This document shows positions 54,640 through 63,942 of a stretch of DNA of 64,000 nucleotides, one piece after another. Numbering within the stretch: the first letter of the stretch is position 1; each line of letters opens with the position of its first letter. A model generated the notes under the pieces. It searched no databases and had not been told where the DNA came from. It was given only the letters and a program-made list of their open reading frames with translations. The stretch spans positions 62,001 through 126,000 of the forward strand of contig NZ_RHOP01000005.1 of the NCBI RefSeq assembly GCF_003946575.1. Reading direction: 5' to 3'. Both the position numbers and the translations under genes were made by a program. The DNA comes from Companilactobacillus jidongensis. Lineage in GTDB: Bacteria > Bacillota > Bacilli > Lactobacillales > Lactobacillaceae.

Positions 54640-55563
54640 TTAATTGTCCGATGGATTCCCCTGTTCTACTCGGCCATCAGGAAAAACTGTCCAGTTAAAC
54701 GGATAACTTGAAACATCACCCATAGGAATTGCGATTCTAACCCAATATGCACGTTCGCCACTACCAGTGTCCACCATATCATAACTATATGATGTATAGT
54801 GTGCCCCAATATCAGGGTCAGTCTCCGTTACATCACCTGCTGAACCATTTTGCTTTTCAACTAACGCTTCAGCTTCCTCTTCATTATTCACAACATTCTT
54901 AGAATCAGATGATGTCTGGGTAGCAGTCTGATTTTGAGATTCACTATTGTCATCCGTCGTATCAGAACTGCTATCAGAACTATCGTTACCATATATACCT
55001 TTATTGTAATCCGCTTTTTGTTTATCCCATGCTGCTCGATGAACAAAAAATTCCTTGTAGCCACTTATCAAAGTTTTATTAGTTAAATTATCTGAACTGA
55101 ACACTTTTGTATTTTGTTCAACATAAGCTAATTTGAAATTATCGTTTCGATAGACTAACAATCCTGATTCCTCGAAGAATGAACTATCAACTTTGGTGAA
55201 TAATCGTTTAATAGTCATTTCCTTATTGGGTGACACTGTTACATTACCTTTTTTACTAGCCTTTACATCGTGAGAACCCTTGAAGATAAACTTACTTTGA
55301 TCAAAGCTTATCTTTTTGTCAGTCCGATTATTTATTTCCACGCTAACTACTCCAGCAGAAGTATCATCAAGATAATACTTAAATGTAAATTTAACTTTAG
55401 CTCGATCACTCTTTGACAAACTATCATATGCCTTAGCTTCAATTTTTGTAGTTTTCACTGTCGGTGTCGATGATTTAGTGCTCTGTTTACTTTGACTGGT
55501 ACATCCTGTCAAAACAAGCAATAATGCCATAATAACTGTAAATAAAATTCCTTTTCTTTTCAC
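54640..55563 (-). CDS. Lipoprotein with structured domain and low-complexity linker
   Basis: 307 residues from a GTG at 55563 (GAGGGGG upstream). Signal peptide with lipobox VLTGC, so it is lipid-anchored outside. A beta-rich domain (about 55-185) resembles DUF4352-like immunoglobulin-type folds. A Ser/Asp/Gln-rich linker (190-235) follows, then a C-terminal domain with TGSGERAYWVRIAIPMGDVSS. Function unknown. It is monocistronic. Confidence 0.78.
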   Translation of the reverse strand: MKRKGILFTVIMALLLVLTGCTSQSKQSTKSSTPTVKTTKIEAKAYDSLSKSDRAKVKFTFKYYLDDTSAGVVSVEINNRTDKKISFDQSKFIFKGSHDVKASKKGNVTVSPNKEMTIKRLFTKVDSSFFEESGLLVYRNDNFKLAYVEQNTKVFSSDNLTNKTLISGYKEFFVHRAAWDKQKADYNKGIYGNDSSDSSSDTTDDNSESQNQTATQTSSDSKNVVNNEEEAEALVEKQNGSAGDVTETDPDIGAHYTSYSYDMVDTGSGERAYWVRIAIPMGDVSSYPFNWTVFPDGRVEQGNPSDN

Positions 55564-55623
55564 TTTAAGTCCCCCTCATATATCCGGACTTAAGCGTATT
55601 ACTCAATTTAAATTTTGACAATA

Positions 55624-55663
55624 AAAAAATAAGCACACACGGCATTGCTGCCATGTACGCTTA
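55624..55663 (-). terminator. Terminator of the GtrA gene
   Basis: AAATAAGC pairs with GCTTATTT, with inner pairing GGCA/TGCC, followed by Ts on the minus strand. It overlaps the last bases of the gene. Confidence 0.75.
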
Positions 55664-56089
55664 TTTGCTATCTAACTTTTCCCTCTTACGAAAAATAATA
55701 AACTTACTAAAAATATAATTCAGTACGATCACGAACACATTCGCAAATAGTTTTACGATCATATCATTAATGTGCATAAGTGATACTCCGATTGTCATTG
55801 TTCCTTGATCGATGATCCAAGACCCTCCACGGAAAAGGAAGAATGATCCCATTTCTAATAAGAAGGCTTTCATCGTATCTGTATGTGAATCAAATACCCA
55901 TAATTTGTTAGTCACATATGCAAAAATCACTGACAATAAGTAGGCAAAAGCGTTAGCTAATTGATAATTCCAACCTGCAATATAAGTGAAAAACCAAAAA
56001 CCAACATAGTTCACTACTGTTGTTAAGACACCAAATATCAAATACGGTATGGCATCTTTATACTTACTCCATAATTCTTTCATATCCAT
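55661..56089 (-). CDS. GtrA-family membrane protein
   Basis: About 142 residues from the ATG at 56089 (GGGAGAA upstream); the ATG at 56107 is too close to that site. Four helices with PYLIFGVLTTVVNYVGFWFFTY at the start and the YIFSKFIIFRKR ending common to GtrA. It lies 25 bases from the zinc transporter operon on the same strand and may be the last gene of its transcript. It differs from the GtrA at 39.6 kb, which has a longer N-terminus. Confidence 0.83.
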   Translation of the reverse strand: MDMKELWSKYKDAIPYLIFGVLTTVVNYVGFWFFTYIAGWNYQLANAFAYLLSVIFAYVTNKLWVFDSHTDTMKAFLLEMGSFFLFRGGSWIIDQGTMTIGVSLMHINDMIVKLFANVFVIVLNYIFSKFIIFRKREKLDSK

Positions 56090-56114
56090 AATGAATAGTT
56101 CTCCCATGAACTCT

Positions 56115-56912
56115 CTAGTGATTTAGTTTCCAATTCTTATAAGTTAATCCTAAGAAATAGGCGATAACTTCAAAAGCGGAAATAAAGAATGTAACAGGCC
56201 AGTTAGTGACAAATGCCAAGTACAATCCTAACCATACACCAGCTAGCGATAAACCGACTGAAACCATAATTAACTTAGGAACTGAGTGTACCAGATATTT
56301 TGCCGTTGCGCCAGGTAAGGTCAATAAGATGAACACTAATAGTGATCCAACAATCTGGGCACCAATACTAACACTAAGAGCTAGTGTTACAAGAAACGCT
56401 ATCGAAAGCATGCGCGTAGGCAATCCGGCAGATCTAGCTCCAATATGATCAAATGAATCGAATGCCAACGGTTTGTAAAATACAATAAAAATAACAATGA
56501 CAACTAATGCCAAAATCATCAATTGATGAACTTCCTTGGAACTAATACCAACGATACTACCGAACAAAATATTTGTAGCGTAGCTACTGGATTCCGATGA
56601 TAACGATAAGAAAAGAATTCCCAAACCAATAAACAATGAAGAAATTGCACTGATTGAGGCCTCACGTCGTGACGATTCAGAGCTCAACGAACCAACTGCA
56701 ACCGAACTGACCATCGTAAAGAGTATCATCCCTGCCAATGGTGATATTCCAATTAAAATACCAAATGAAGCACCCGCAAAACCAATTTCAGAAAGTGTGT
56801 GCGATAAGAATGACATATTTCTGGAAACAACAAAAACTCCAACTAATCCAGCCGTTATAGCGATGAAAGTACTTGCTATAAAGGCCTCTCTCATAAATTC
56901 ATATCCAAACAT
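56115..56912 (-). CDS. Metal ABC transporter permease (ZnuB/AdcB type)
   Basis: 265 residues with about eight helices. It has the ABC-3 permease motifs SHTLSEIGFAGASFG and LLVFILLTLPGATAKYL. It forms the channel of the zinc-type ABC transporter with the adjacent ATPase, and lies 13 bases after it. Confidence 0.9.
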   Translation of the reverse strand: MFGYEFMREAFIASTFIAITAGLVGVFVVSRNMSFLSHTLSEIGFAGASFGILIGISPLAGMILFTMVSSVAVGSLSSESSRREASISAISSLFIGLGILFLSLSSESSSYATNILFGSIVGISSKEVHQLMILALVVIVIFIVFYKPLAFDSFDHIGARSAGLPTRMLSIAFLVTLALSVSIGAQIVGSLLVFILLTLPGATAKYLVHSVPKLIMVSVGLSLAGVWLGLYLAFVTNWPVTFFISAFEVIAYFLGLTYKNWKLNH

Positions 56913-56925
56913 AATTTATCCCACC

Positions 56926-57585
56926 TCACTCAAACATTGCTTCTGAAATTTCATCGACACTGATCGGTTTGATCGTATTATTCTCAAAGAACAAAGCTCG
57001 ATGAGTATATTTCTTCGTCAAATCGTAATCATGAGTGATAAATATTACAGTCAAATTATATTTTTGGTTTAATTCTTGAACTAGATCCATCAATTGCATC
57101 TTAACTTCAACGTCTAGACTGGCCGTGGATTCGTCTAAAATCAAAATTTGTGGATCATTCAATAGAGCTTGGGCCAGATAAGCTTTTTGCTTTTCTCCAC
57201 CTGACGCTAATCCTAACGGACGTTTACGTAAATGCGTTAGACGTGTTTTCTCTAGAATTTGCTTAATGATTACATTATTTTCAGCACGTTTTTTCGGATT
57301 CATCGTAAATTTCAAATTCAGGCGCACAAAACTTTCAATATCCAATGGATAATCAAGATCGACGTTGCGGAATTGAGGAACATAACCAACGGTTTGACTC
57401 TTATCCATCAATAATTCACCATCGGTCTTTTTTTCCATACCCATAATTATTTTGACAAGCGTTGTTTTACCAGAGCCATTAGGTCCGACCAAACTGATAA
57501 ATTCACCATCATTGATTTTGAAATTTACATCTTTAAATACTAATTGTTTACCAAATCTCTTAGTTAAATTTTTTGCTTCAATCAC
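56926..57585 (-). CDS. Metal ABC transporter ATP-binding protein (ZnuC/AdcC type)
   Basis: About 219 residues from a GTG at 57585, with GAAGGGA six bases upstream; the ATG at 57615 is open but has no ribosome site. Walker A GPNGSGKTT, signature ASGGEKQKAYLAQAL (a GE variant of LSGGQ), Walker B ILILDESTASLD, H-loop FITHD. It powers the metal importer. An internal promoter with a Zur-like box lies just upstream. Confidence 0.88.
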   Translation of the reverse strand: MIEAKNLTKRFGKQLVFKDVNFKINDGEFISLVGPNGSGKTTLVKIIMGMEKKTDGELLMDKSQTVGYVPQFRNVDLDYPLDIESFVRLNLKFTMNPKKRAENNVIIKQILEKTRLTHLRKRPLGLASGGEKQKAYLAQALLNDPQILILDESTASLDVEVKMQLMDLVQELNQKYNLTVIFITHDYDLTKKYTHRALFFENNTIKPISVDEISEAMFE

Positions 57586-57632
57586 TAGTTGTCCCTTCAC
57601 AGACCTTTCATCCATTTACATCAATACATTAC

Positions 57633-57679
57633 AGAATATACAAAAAACGTTTATTTGTAAATAGTAAAAATTATCATTT
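57633..57679 (-). promoter_or_regulatory. Internal promoter with Zur-like box before the ATPase gene
   Basis: On the minus strand TTTACA (57661-57656), 17 bases, TATTCT (57638-57633). The 21-base segment 57659-57679 (AAATAGTAA...TTATCATTT) matches the Bacillus Zur box at about 16 of 20 positions. TTATTTGTAAAT is repeated inverted around it (57651-57662, 57676-57687). Zinc-dependent repression of the ATPase and permease is a reasonable inference. Confidence 0.6.
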
Positions 57680-57689
57680 ACAAATAAAT

Positions 57690-58574
57690 CTACTTATTTG
57701 TTACTTTTTCAATTTGATTAAGATTCCCATTCATCCACTGATAATAGCCGACATTACTTGGTAATGTTTCGGTGAAATACAGTATCGGAACATTATTTTC
57801 TTTTGCTAAATTAGTCATTTTTGTGATAATTCCACTAGTTACTTGTTTATTAACAATCAAAAAATCAACTTTATGATTCTTCAAGCCATTTTGCATGTTC
57901 TCAATGTCAGAGATAGATGGATCAGTATCATCTTCGATTGATTTAGCAAAGTGTGGATTATCAATCGTTACTCCAAGTTCTTTCAGTAAGTAATATGGCA
58001 GAGGTTCTGTTACGTATGCCTTCTTACCATTAAGTTGCTTTTTTAATTTATCCTCACGAACAATCAATTTATTCAATTTATCAGAATAGTTTTGATAGTT
58101 CTTTTTATAGTAATTTTTGTTTTTAGGATCAGTCTTCGCCATCTTCTTATAAACGGCTTGACTAAGTTTTTGAACATTAGTAACACCGAACCAGATATGT
58201 TCGTTATCGCCATTCTTTTTATGCAAAACATCACTCGCAAAATCGATCAAGTTTTTATCCTGACTATTAGCTGTAACTAGCTTGTTGACCCAGTCATCAT
58301 AGCCTAAGCCATTGGATACGATCAGCTTGGAATCAGCAATTTGCTTAGCATTATTATTCGAGGGTGAAAAGCTATGTGGGTCAACATTAACTGACTTGAT
58401 GATCGATTCGACTTTGTATTTATCACCGACAACACTTTGGACTGGTTCTTTGTATGTATTAACAGTCGTTGTGATCGTGTTTTTGGCATGTTTAGTCTGT
58501 GTACATCCCCCCAGAACTAGCACCAGTGCCAGAACGATGGTCATAACTAATTTTCTTATTTGTCCACTTCCCAT
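57690..58574 (-). CDS. Zinc/manganese-type ABC transporter substrate-binding lipoprotein
   Basis: 294 residues. Lipobox VLGGC; the cluster-9 metal-binding fold follows. The metal ligands are visible: His in NVDPHSFSPS, His in DNEHIWFG and His in DNPHFAKS, and an acidic residue later. The family takes Zn2+ or Mn2+. The three His and lack of a His-rich loop leave the metal open. AAAGGAA precedes the ATG. The gene is the first of the transporter group, which continues with the ATPase and permease. Confidence 0.88.
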   Translation of the reverse strand: MGSGQIRKLVMTIVLALVLVLGGCTQTKHAKNTITTTVNTYKEPVQSVVGDKYKVESIIKSVNVDPHSFSPSNNNAKQIADSKLIVSNGLGYDDWVNKLVTANSQDKNLIDFASDVLHKKNGDNEHIWFGVTNVQKLSQAVYKKMAKTDPKNKNYYKKNYQNYSDKLNKLIVREDKLKKQLNGKKAYVTEPLPYYLLKELGVTIDNPHFAKSIEDDTDPSISDIENMQNGLKNHKVDFLIVNKQVTSGIITKMTNLAKENNVPILYFTETLPSNVGYYQWMNGNLNQIEKVTNK

Positions 58575-58592
58575 AATGTTCCTTTCCTAAAC

Positions 58593-58628
58593 AAAAAAAT
58601 AGAGCTCAGGACTTAGTCCCAACCTCTA
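58593..58628 (-). terminator. Terminator between the small lipoprotein and metal-binding protein genes
   Basis: TAGAG...CTCTA with inner GGAC/GTCC, followed by TTTTTTT on the minus strand. It lies only about 20 bases before the metal-binding protein ATG. Confidence 0.75.
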
Positions 58629-58671
58629 GAATAGTATCGAATATTAACTACAAAGGCAAGCAAATCCCGTT

Positions 58672-59223
58672 TTACCAAAGTTGTGCATATTGTCCATTAG
58701 CTTGGACGATATAACTTCCAACTGGTGAATCTGAGTTTTTGCTATAAATATTAACTTGATAACCAGTCACATCATTCCAAGTTATTTTTCCGTTTGCAAC
58801 ATACTGAGTAGTCGTCTTGTCATAAGTTGTACTTAATGTATCTGCCAAGTAACTGACTGCTTGGTCTGCAGTTGTTAAGTTAACGCTTTGTGTGTTTTGT
58901 GAGTCTTGCTGATTGTTTGTATCAGTCGATGTTGTTTTATCAGTAGCAGCTGTCGTCGACTGTTGTGGTGTTGTCCCACTGCTTGTTGTTTTACTTTGAG
59001 AATTGGTATCTGCACTCTTAGAGTCATTGTTGCTATTATCTTTAGCTGTTTGGCTATCGTTTTTAGTTGTTGAATTAGTCTTTGGTGTAGAACTTTTGGC
59101 ACTTTTTTTTGTTGTCTGCTCCGAATTAGTATTGGAGTCTGTCGAACTTGCTGATTGACTTGAGCATCCGGCTAATAACACGCCTGCCAGTACTACAGTC
59201 ACAAGTGAGATTTTTTTGAACAT
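58672..59223 (-). CDS. Small lipoprotein with Ser/Thr-rich linker and C-terminal domain
   Basis: 183 residues. Lipobox LLAGC near residue 20. A long low-complexity linker of Ser, Thr, Asn, Gln and Lys covers about 21-115. A C-terminal domain of about 65 residues (ADQAVSYLADTLSTTYD ... NGQYAQLW) follows. Its function is unknown. GGGAGG precedes the ATG. It lies downstream of the cell-wall cluster but with a 69-base gap that contains its own AT-rich promoter region. Confidence 0.8.
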   Translation of the reverse strand: MFKKISLVTVVLAGVLLAGCSSQSASSTDSNTNSEQTTKKSAKSSTPKTNSTTKNDSQTAKDNSNNDSKSADTNSQSKTTSSGTTPQQSTTAATDKTTSTDTNNQQDSQNTQSVNLTTADQAVSYLADTLSTTYDKTTTQYVANGKITWNDVTGYQVNIYSKNSDSPVGSYIVQANGQYAQLW

Positions 59224-59292
59224 AATCAGTACCTCCCTATTCTTTAATTATATATGGGGATTTATCAGTTATGCAATAATACACAAGAAACA

Positions 59293-60030
59293 TTAATAAA
59301 TCTTAGAAATATCGATCTTTTCACCTTTACGCATTTTTGTTTCCAATTCAATCGATGTGTCAACAACGATACTTTGCGCATCAATGACATTGTAAGGATG
59401 ATCTGAAGCTTTTTCTTGGGCATAAGATAATTCTGTACATCCAAGAACAATTACGTCACAACCGAATTCATTGTACATACGTTTCAAAATATCGTAATAC
59501 TTCTTAGCATTCATTTGACCTTTTTCTTTGATATCATCATAGATCAAACTTTCAACATCATCACGAATCTGTTGATCGCCTAAGCTGTATTCAAAACCAG
59601 CCTCCTGAATTTCATTTTCGTAGATGTGATCATCAATCGTACCCTTAGTAGCAATCAAGCCGATTTTTTTGGCATTAGGATATTTCTTCTTCATAGTAGT
59701 AATGGCCAGATGTGGCATATGAATCAATGGAATGTCAGTGGCAGCTTGTAATTCCTTGTAGTAATAGTGTGCCGTATTACAGATGATAACCATGAATTCT
59801 GGCTTCAATAGGCTCTGTTGCTGTAAATCTTCAACTAGTGGTGGCAAGAAACTTGGTTTGGAATTGTCCAAAATATGAGCTGTCCGATCTGGTACAGTCG
59901 CATGATTGACAATAATATAGTCTAAATAATCTTGATCTTTAGTTATTGGAGTTCTTTGGTTCAACAAGTGAATATAACTTTCAGTGGCAAGAGTTCCCAT
60001 GCCACCAATAACAGTAAAAAATTTTTTCAT
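59293..60030 (-). CDS. Aspartate/glutamate racemase-family protein
   Basis: 245 residues. PLP-independent two-cysteine racemase with the pair MVIICNTAHYYY and VIVLGCTELSYAQ, and GGMGTLATESYI at the N-terminus. It most likely racemises aspartate, although glutamate is possible. The gene lies three bases after murE, so the two are in one operon. D-Asp is a typical cross-bridge residue in lactobacilli with L-Lys peptidoglycan, fitting the MurE neighbour. Confidence 0.88.
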   Translation of the reverse strand: MKKFFTVIGGMGTLATESYIHLLNQRTPITKDQDYLDYIIVNHATVPDRTAHILDNSKPSFLPPLVEDLQQQSLLKPEFMVIICNTAHYYYKELQAATDIPLIHMPHLAITTMKKKYPNAKKIGLIATKGTIDDHIYENEIQEAGFEYSLGDQQIRDDVESLIYDDIKEKGQMNAKKYYDILKRMYNEFGCDVIVLGCTELSYAQEKASDHPYNVIDAQSIVVDTSIELETKMRKGEKIDISKIY

Positions 60031-60033
60031 AGT

Positions 60034-61554
60034 TTATCCCTCGATATCTTTTAAGATGCCCTTTGCAACAGTTGGATCACTTGGATATGGCACATCAATA
60101 CCATTCGTTTTTTGATAATGATCCTCACCTTTGGCTGCTAGAACGATGATATCATCACCGCTTCCATGTTCGATCATTTCACGAATAGCACTTTGACGAT
60201 CAATGATAGTTTTGACCTCGACCTTTGAATGATCAATATGTTCATCGATCTGTTTACAAATATCAGCTGGATCTTCAAAGCCCGGATCATCAGTTGTCAA
60301 AATGGCACTATCAGCAAGTTCTGTTAGAACCTTACCGAATCCTGCACGTCTCGAAATACCCTTATTACCAGGGCTTCCGACAACAACTTTGAGTTTTGAC
60401 TTAGGATATTCTGTTCGCAAGAATCCAAGTAGAGCTTTCATACTAGCATAATTATGCGCATAATCCACGAAAATTGTTCCGTGACTCTTAGTATTTATAT
60501 GTTCCATACGTCCAGGAACCCTAGCAGTACGCAATCCTGACGCAATATCTTTTTTGTCAGCTTGCGCTAATCTCGATGCAATTATAGCCGCCGTAGCATT
60601 CATTTCATTGAAGTCACCAACAACCCCGAGCTTGTACTCGCCATCAACATTTAACTGCTTGCCTTTGTCAGTTACCGCAGAAACATCAAAAATGCTGTCA
60701 CTCAAAGTAGCTTCCTTACTGGAGATACTGAAGTCTGCATTCTTAGTATCACGTCCAAACAAGTAAATATCCTTCTCAGCACTAGTCTCACGAGCAGCTG
60801 CGATAACAGTATCAAAGTCATTCGTTTGAGCGTTGATAATATTGACCTTCGAATTTATCAGTAACTGCTTCTTACAGAATAAGTAATCAGCATAAGTTGG
60901 GTGTTCATTCTCACCAATATGATCTGGTGTAATATTCAAGAATCCACCAATATCAAATTTCAAACCGTAAACACGATTTTTTTTATAAGCTTGTGAACTT
61001 ACTTCCATAACTAGTTTTGTCATGCCATTATCTACGGCTCGGCGCATGTCACGGAATAGTTCCATTGACTCCGGTGTTGTTAAGTCAGACTTGAACTTAT
61101 CCTCTGGCTTAGGACCGACAATCCGATCAACAGTTGAGAATAAGGCAACTTTACCAGGATAAACTTGGTCCAAAATATTATGAATGAAGTATGAAGTTGT
61201 TGTCTTTCCTTTGGTACCAGTGAAAGCAATGATGAACAATGACTTCTCCGGATTGCCATAAAAAGCCGCACTAAGTATCGACAACGCTTTTTGAACATCT
61301 TTGACGATCAAATTACTGATACCCATGTCATATTCCTTCTCAGAAACATACAGTTGAGCTCCAGCATCAACTGCCTGTTGCAGATATTCAGTTTTGAAGT
61401 TGTTTCCTTTACAGAAGAAGATGCCATTATTCTGATCTTCTCGTGAGTTGTAGCTGATATTGGTCACAAATAAATTTTCATCTAAGACCTTACTGGATAC
61501 TAACAAGTCGTGTTCCTGCAAAATATCAATTGCTTTACTTATTTCCAAACTCAT
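60034..61554 (-). CDS. murE: UDP-MurNAc-tripeptide synthetase (L-lysine-type MurE)
   Basis: 506 residues from the ATG at 61554, with GGGAGTG upstream; the TTG at 61569 lies ahead of it. Three Mur-ligase domains: N-terminal UDP-binding, central ATPase with TGTKGKTTTS and ITPDHIGEN, and C-terminal with RVPGRMEHI. The third-residue motif is DDPGFEDP, not the DNPR of meso-diaminopimelate enzymes, so L-Lys is the likely substrate. It adds the third residue to the peptidoglycan precursor. Operon with the racemase and, 24 bases upstream, dacA. Confidence 0.92.
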   Translation of the reverse strand: MSLEISKAIDILQEHDLLVSSKVLDENLFVTNISYNSREDQNNGIFFCKGNNFKTEYLQQAVDAGAQLYVSEKEYDMGISNLIVKDVQKALSILSAAFYGNPEKSLFIIAFTGTKGKTTTSYFIHNILDQVYPGKVALFSTVDRIVGPKPEDKFKSDLTTPESMELFRDMRRAVDNGMTKLVMEVSSQAYKKNRVYGLKFDIGGFLNITPDHIGENEHPTYADYLFCKKQLLINSKVNIINAQTNDFDTVIAAARETSAEKDIYLFGRDTKNADFSISSKEATLSDSIFDVSAVTDKGKQLNVDGEYKLGVVGDFNEMNATAAIIASRLAQADKKDIASGLRTARVPGRMEHINTKSHGTIFVDYAHNYASMKALLGFLRTEYPKSKLKVVVGSPGNKGISRRAGFGKVLTELADSAILTTDDPGFEDPADICKQIDEHIDHSKVEVKTIIDRQSAIREMIEHGSGDDIIVLAAKGEDHYQKTNGIDVPYPSDPTVAKGILKDIEG

Positions 61555-61578
61555 CGTCTGCACTCCCAATCACATTAA

Positions 61579-62799
61579 TTATTTGAATAAATTACTAAAG
61601 AATTCCACAATTTGATCCCATAAATTATGTTTAACAGTAACTTTTTTGATTTTGATTTTTTGCTTAGTTTGAGTATAAGGTATATAGCCACTAGGTGAAT
61701 TAGTGGCAATCAAGTCAACCGTCTTCTTATTGGCGGTTGCTTTGAAACCCAAATCATTTTTAGAAATACTATATTTTAATGTTGAAAGATCAAAATCACT
61801 TGGCACCCACATATAAACATCGTTACTAGGTTTATATTTATGATTCACTTTGTCACCTGGCGTCATAATTTTTTGGTGAACGAAGTGTTCCTTGACGTAA
61901 TGTGCCAAATTCTGTGCACTTCGGAATCGCTTGTCATTATCACTCTCTTCACCCGAAACACCCATAACGATCGTAACGATACGTGTGTCGTCCATTGGCA
62001 AAGTTCCGACAAATGATTCACCAGCTTGTTTAGTCGTACCAGTTTTTAAACCATCAAATTCATAATCGGCTTGATAATCCCTTTGGCCCTTTAATAACAA
62101 GTTCAAGGAATTATAGGTTTTTGTTTCATTACCGACTGGAAAATCTAATTTGGCCTGAGAAGTGGTTTGTAGAACCTCTGGATAATCATCCAAGACATGC
62201 TTCACAATAATCGCAATATCATTGACTGATAATTTGTTCTCACTCGTTTTAGTACCCAGATACATCCCTTCATCTAGGTCATCATTATTCAACCCCGAGA
62301 CATTATAGATTTCAGCATCTTTAATACCCCAGTTTTTGATTGTCTGACGCATCAACTTAATGAACTGTTTTTCATTACCGCCTACTTTTTGAGCCAGCAT
62401 CATTGCCGCTGAATTAGATGAAACTATCCAGGCTGCATCATAAAGTTGTTTAACAGTATACGATTTGTCTGCATCCAAACGGACATTGGTTAGTTCATCT
62501 TTTTGTGTCATTTCAGCTTGTTCAGCTGTTGGTGTTAATTTATCTGTCCACTTAAGGTTTCCTTCATGAATTGCTTTGGTGACTAAGTACAGTGTAATCA
62601 CTTTGGTAATCGAACCGATTGCAACCTTTTTTTCAGGATCCTTGGAATAAATGATCTGTCCCGTTTTTTCATCAAAAGCCATCGCCGCACTGGCATTTAG
62701 TTCAGGCTCATCAGCCGCTTGGACTGTATGGAGATTCATGATTGGTAACAGTATCACGACAGACATTAGTAATAGAATTTTTTGTATTAAATTTTTCAT
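61579..62799 (-). CDS. dacA: D-alanyl-D-alanine carboxypeptidase (DacA / low-mass PBP)
   Basis: 406 residues. Signal peptide with cleavage near VQAADE. The penicillin-binding motifs are SITK (SxxK), SSN (SxN) and KTGTTKQAG (KTG). A C-terminal beta domain and an amphipathic tail (WDQIVEFFSNLFK) that anchors it to the membrane follow. It trims the terminal D-Ala from pentapeptides. It is 11 bases after the histidine kinase gene in the same transcript. Confidence 0.93.
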   Translation of the reverse strand: MKNLIQKILLLMSVVILLPIMNLHTVQAADEPELNASAAMAFDEKTGQIIYSKDPEKKVAIGSITKVITLYLVTKAIHEGNLKWTDKLTPTAEQAEMTQKDELTNVRLDADKSYTVKQLYDAAWIVSSNSAAMMLAQKVGGNEKQFIKLMRQTIKNWGIKDAEIYNVSGLNNDDLDEGMYLGTKTSENKLSVNDIAIIVKHVLDDYPEVLQTTSQAKLDFPVGNETKTYNSLNLLLKGQRDYQADYEFDGLKTGTTKQAGESFVGTLPMDDTRIVTIVMGVSGEESDNDKRFRSAQNLAHYVKEHFVHQKIMTPGDKVNHKYKPSNDVYMWVPSDFDLSTLKYSISKNDLGFKATANKKTVDLIATNSPSGYIPYTQTKQKIKIKKVTVKHNLWDQIVEFFSNLFK

Positions 62800-62810
62800 T
62801 AATTTCCTCG

Positions 62811-63938
62811 CTATTGCCCCGAAATTGGGAAATGAATAATAAACGCTGTGCGCGCACTATCCGATGTAACTGATATTGTACCACCATGTAATTTGACCAT
62901 GCTCTGAGCAATGGCCAATCCAAGTCCGGTACCACCCGTCTCCTTATTACGTGAGTCTTCAACTCGATAGAAACGATCAAACAAATGTGACAGTGATTCT
63001 TGTGGGATCGACTGCCCATTGTTGGCAACTCGCACTACAACATCTTCGGGCGTTTTTTCAGCTTCTAACCACAAATGTGTGGCACCTTTTCCATATTTAA
63101 AAGCATTAGTTATCAAATTATTGAAGACTCGACCAAGTTTTTCAGTATCACCATTCATCATGATTTTTTCTGGTTTTGATTTGACAATTATTTCCATGCC
63201 ACGCTTGTTGGCTTCCAGCTCAAAATCAGCTGACAATTGATCAAGCATCTGCGTCATATCAAAGGTAGAAGATGATAGCTTGCTTGTTGCTTGTTCAACA
63301 TTTGCGTACTCAAATAGTGAATTAACCAAATTCTGCATCTCGAGTGACTTGTTATAAGCAATGTGCGAATACTTCAAAATTTGACCAATATCCTCGAAGT
63401 TTTGTCCTTCGATCAAACCCAAATATCCGATTACTGAAGTCAAAGGTGTTCGTAAATCGTGACTAACGTTCGCAATTAACTCATCTTTACTGTCCTCAGA
63501 TTTTTTTTGTTCGGAAATATGCTTATTAGTGTTCGAGACTAACAAGTTGACACTATCGACAATACTTTGTAATCTCTTGTTGACCTTAAGATTTATCTTG
63601 TGGTTAAGATCTCCCGCCGCAATTTGAATCAGTTCTGATTCGACTTTATAAACTTCAAATTGACGATACGTTTTGACTACCACATGGATGGAAATCCCTA
63701 GTTCAATTAGAATAATCAGACTGAAGAAAAACCAAATACCCCAAAAGGTAGATCTGGATAGATCACCATTGATGTTTTTGATGACATGACTGACACTCTC
63801 AAATGTTTCATTATTATAGAAGAGATCTGAAATAATAACTAACGTAATATTTATAATCTGAAATAAAAGAAAGGTGCCTATTCCTTCAAACAGGAGGACA
63901 CCTTTTTCTCTCATATCCAGTTTGATTCGCTTATTCAA
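62811..63938 (-). CDS. Sensor histidine kinase
   Basis: About 375 residues from a TTG at 63938 (LNKRIKL), with GTGGAGG nine bases upstream; the frame runs to 63995 through the end of the regulator gene. Two N-terminal helices (about 18-40 and 68-90) flank an extracellular loop. A HAMP-like linker and HisKA phosphorylation motif follow (ELIANVSHDLRTPLTSVIGY), then the ATPase boxes NLITNAFKYGKG and GGTGLGLAIAQSMV. The gene order with a response regulator and DacA resembles VanRS-type or wall-stress systems. The signal is unknown. Confidence 0.92.
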   Translation of the reverse strand: MNKRIKLDMREKGVLLFEGIGTFLLFQIINITLVIISDLFYNNETFESVSHVIKNINGDLSRSTFWGIWFFFSLIILIELGISIHVVVKTYRQFEVYKVESELIQIAAGDLNHKINLKVNKRLQSIVDSVNLLVSNTNKHISEQKKSEDSKDELIANVSHDLRTPLTSVIGYLGLIEGQNFEDIGQILKYSHIAYNKSLEMQNLVNSLFEYANVEQATSKLSSSTFDMTQMLDQLSADFELEANKRGMEIIVKSKPEKIMMNGDTEKLGRVFNNLITNAFKYGKGATHLWLEAEKTPEDVVVRVANNGQSIPQESLSHLFDRFYRVEDSRNKETGGTGLGLAIAQSMVKLHGGTISVTSDSARTAFIIHFPISGQ

Positions 63939-63942
63939 AAAA

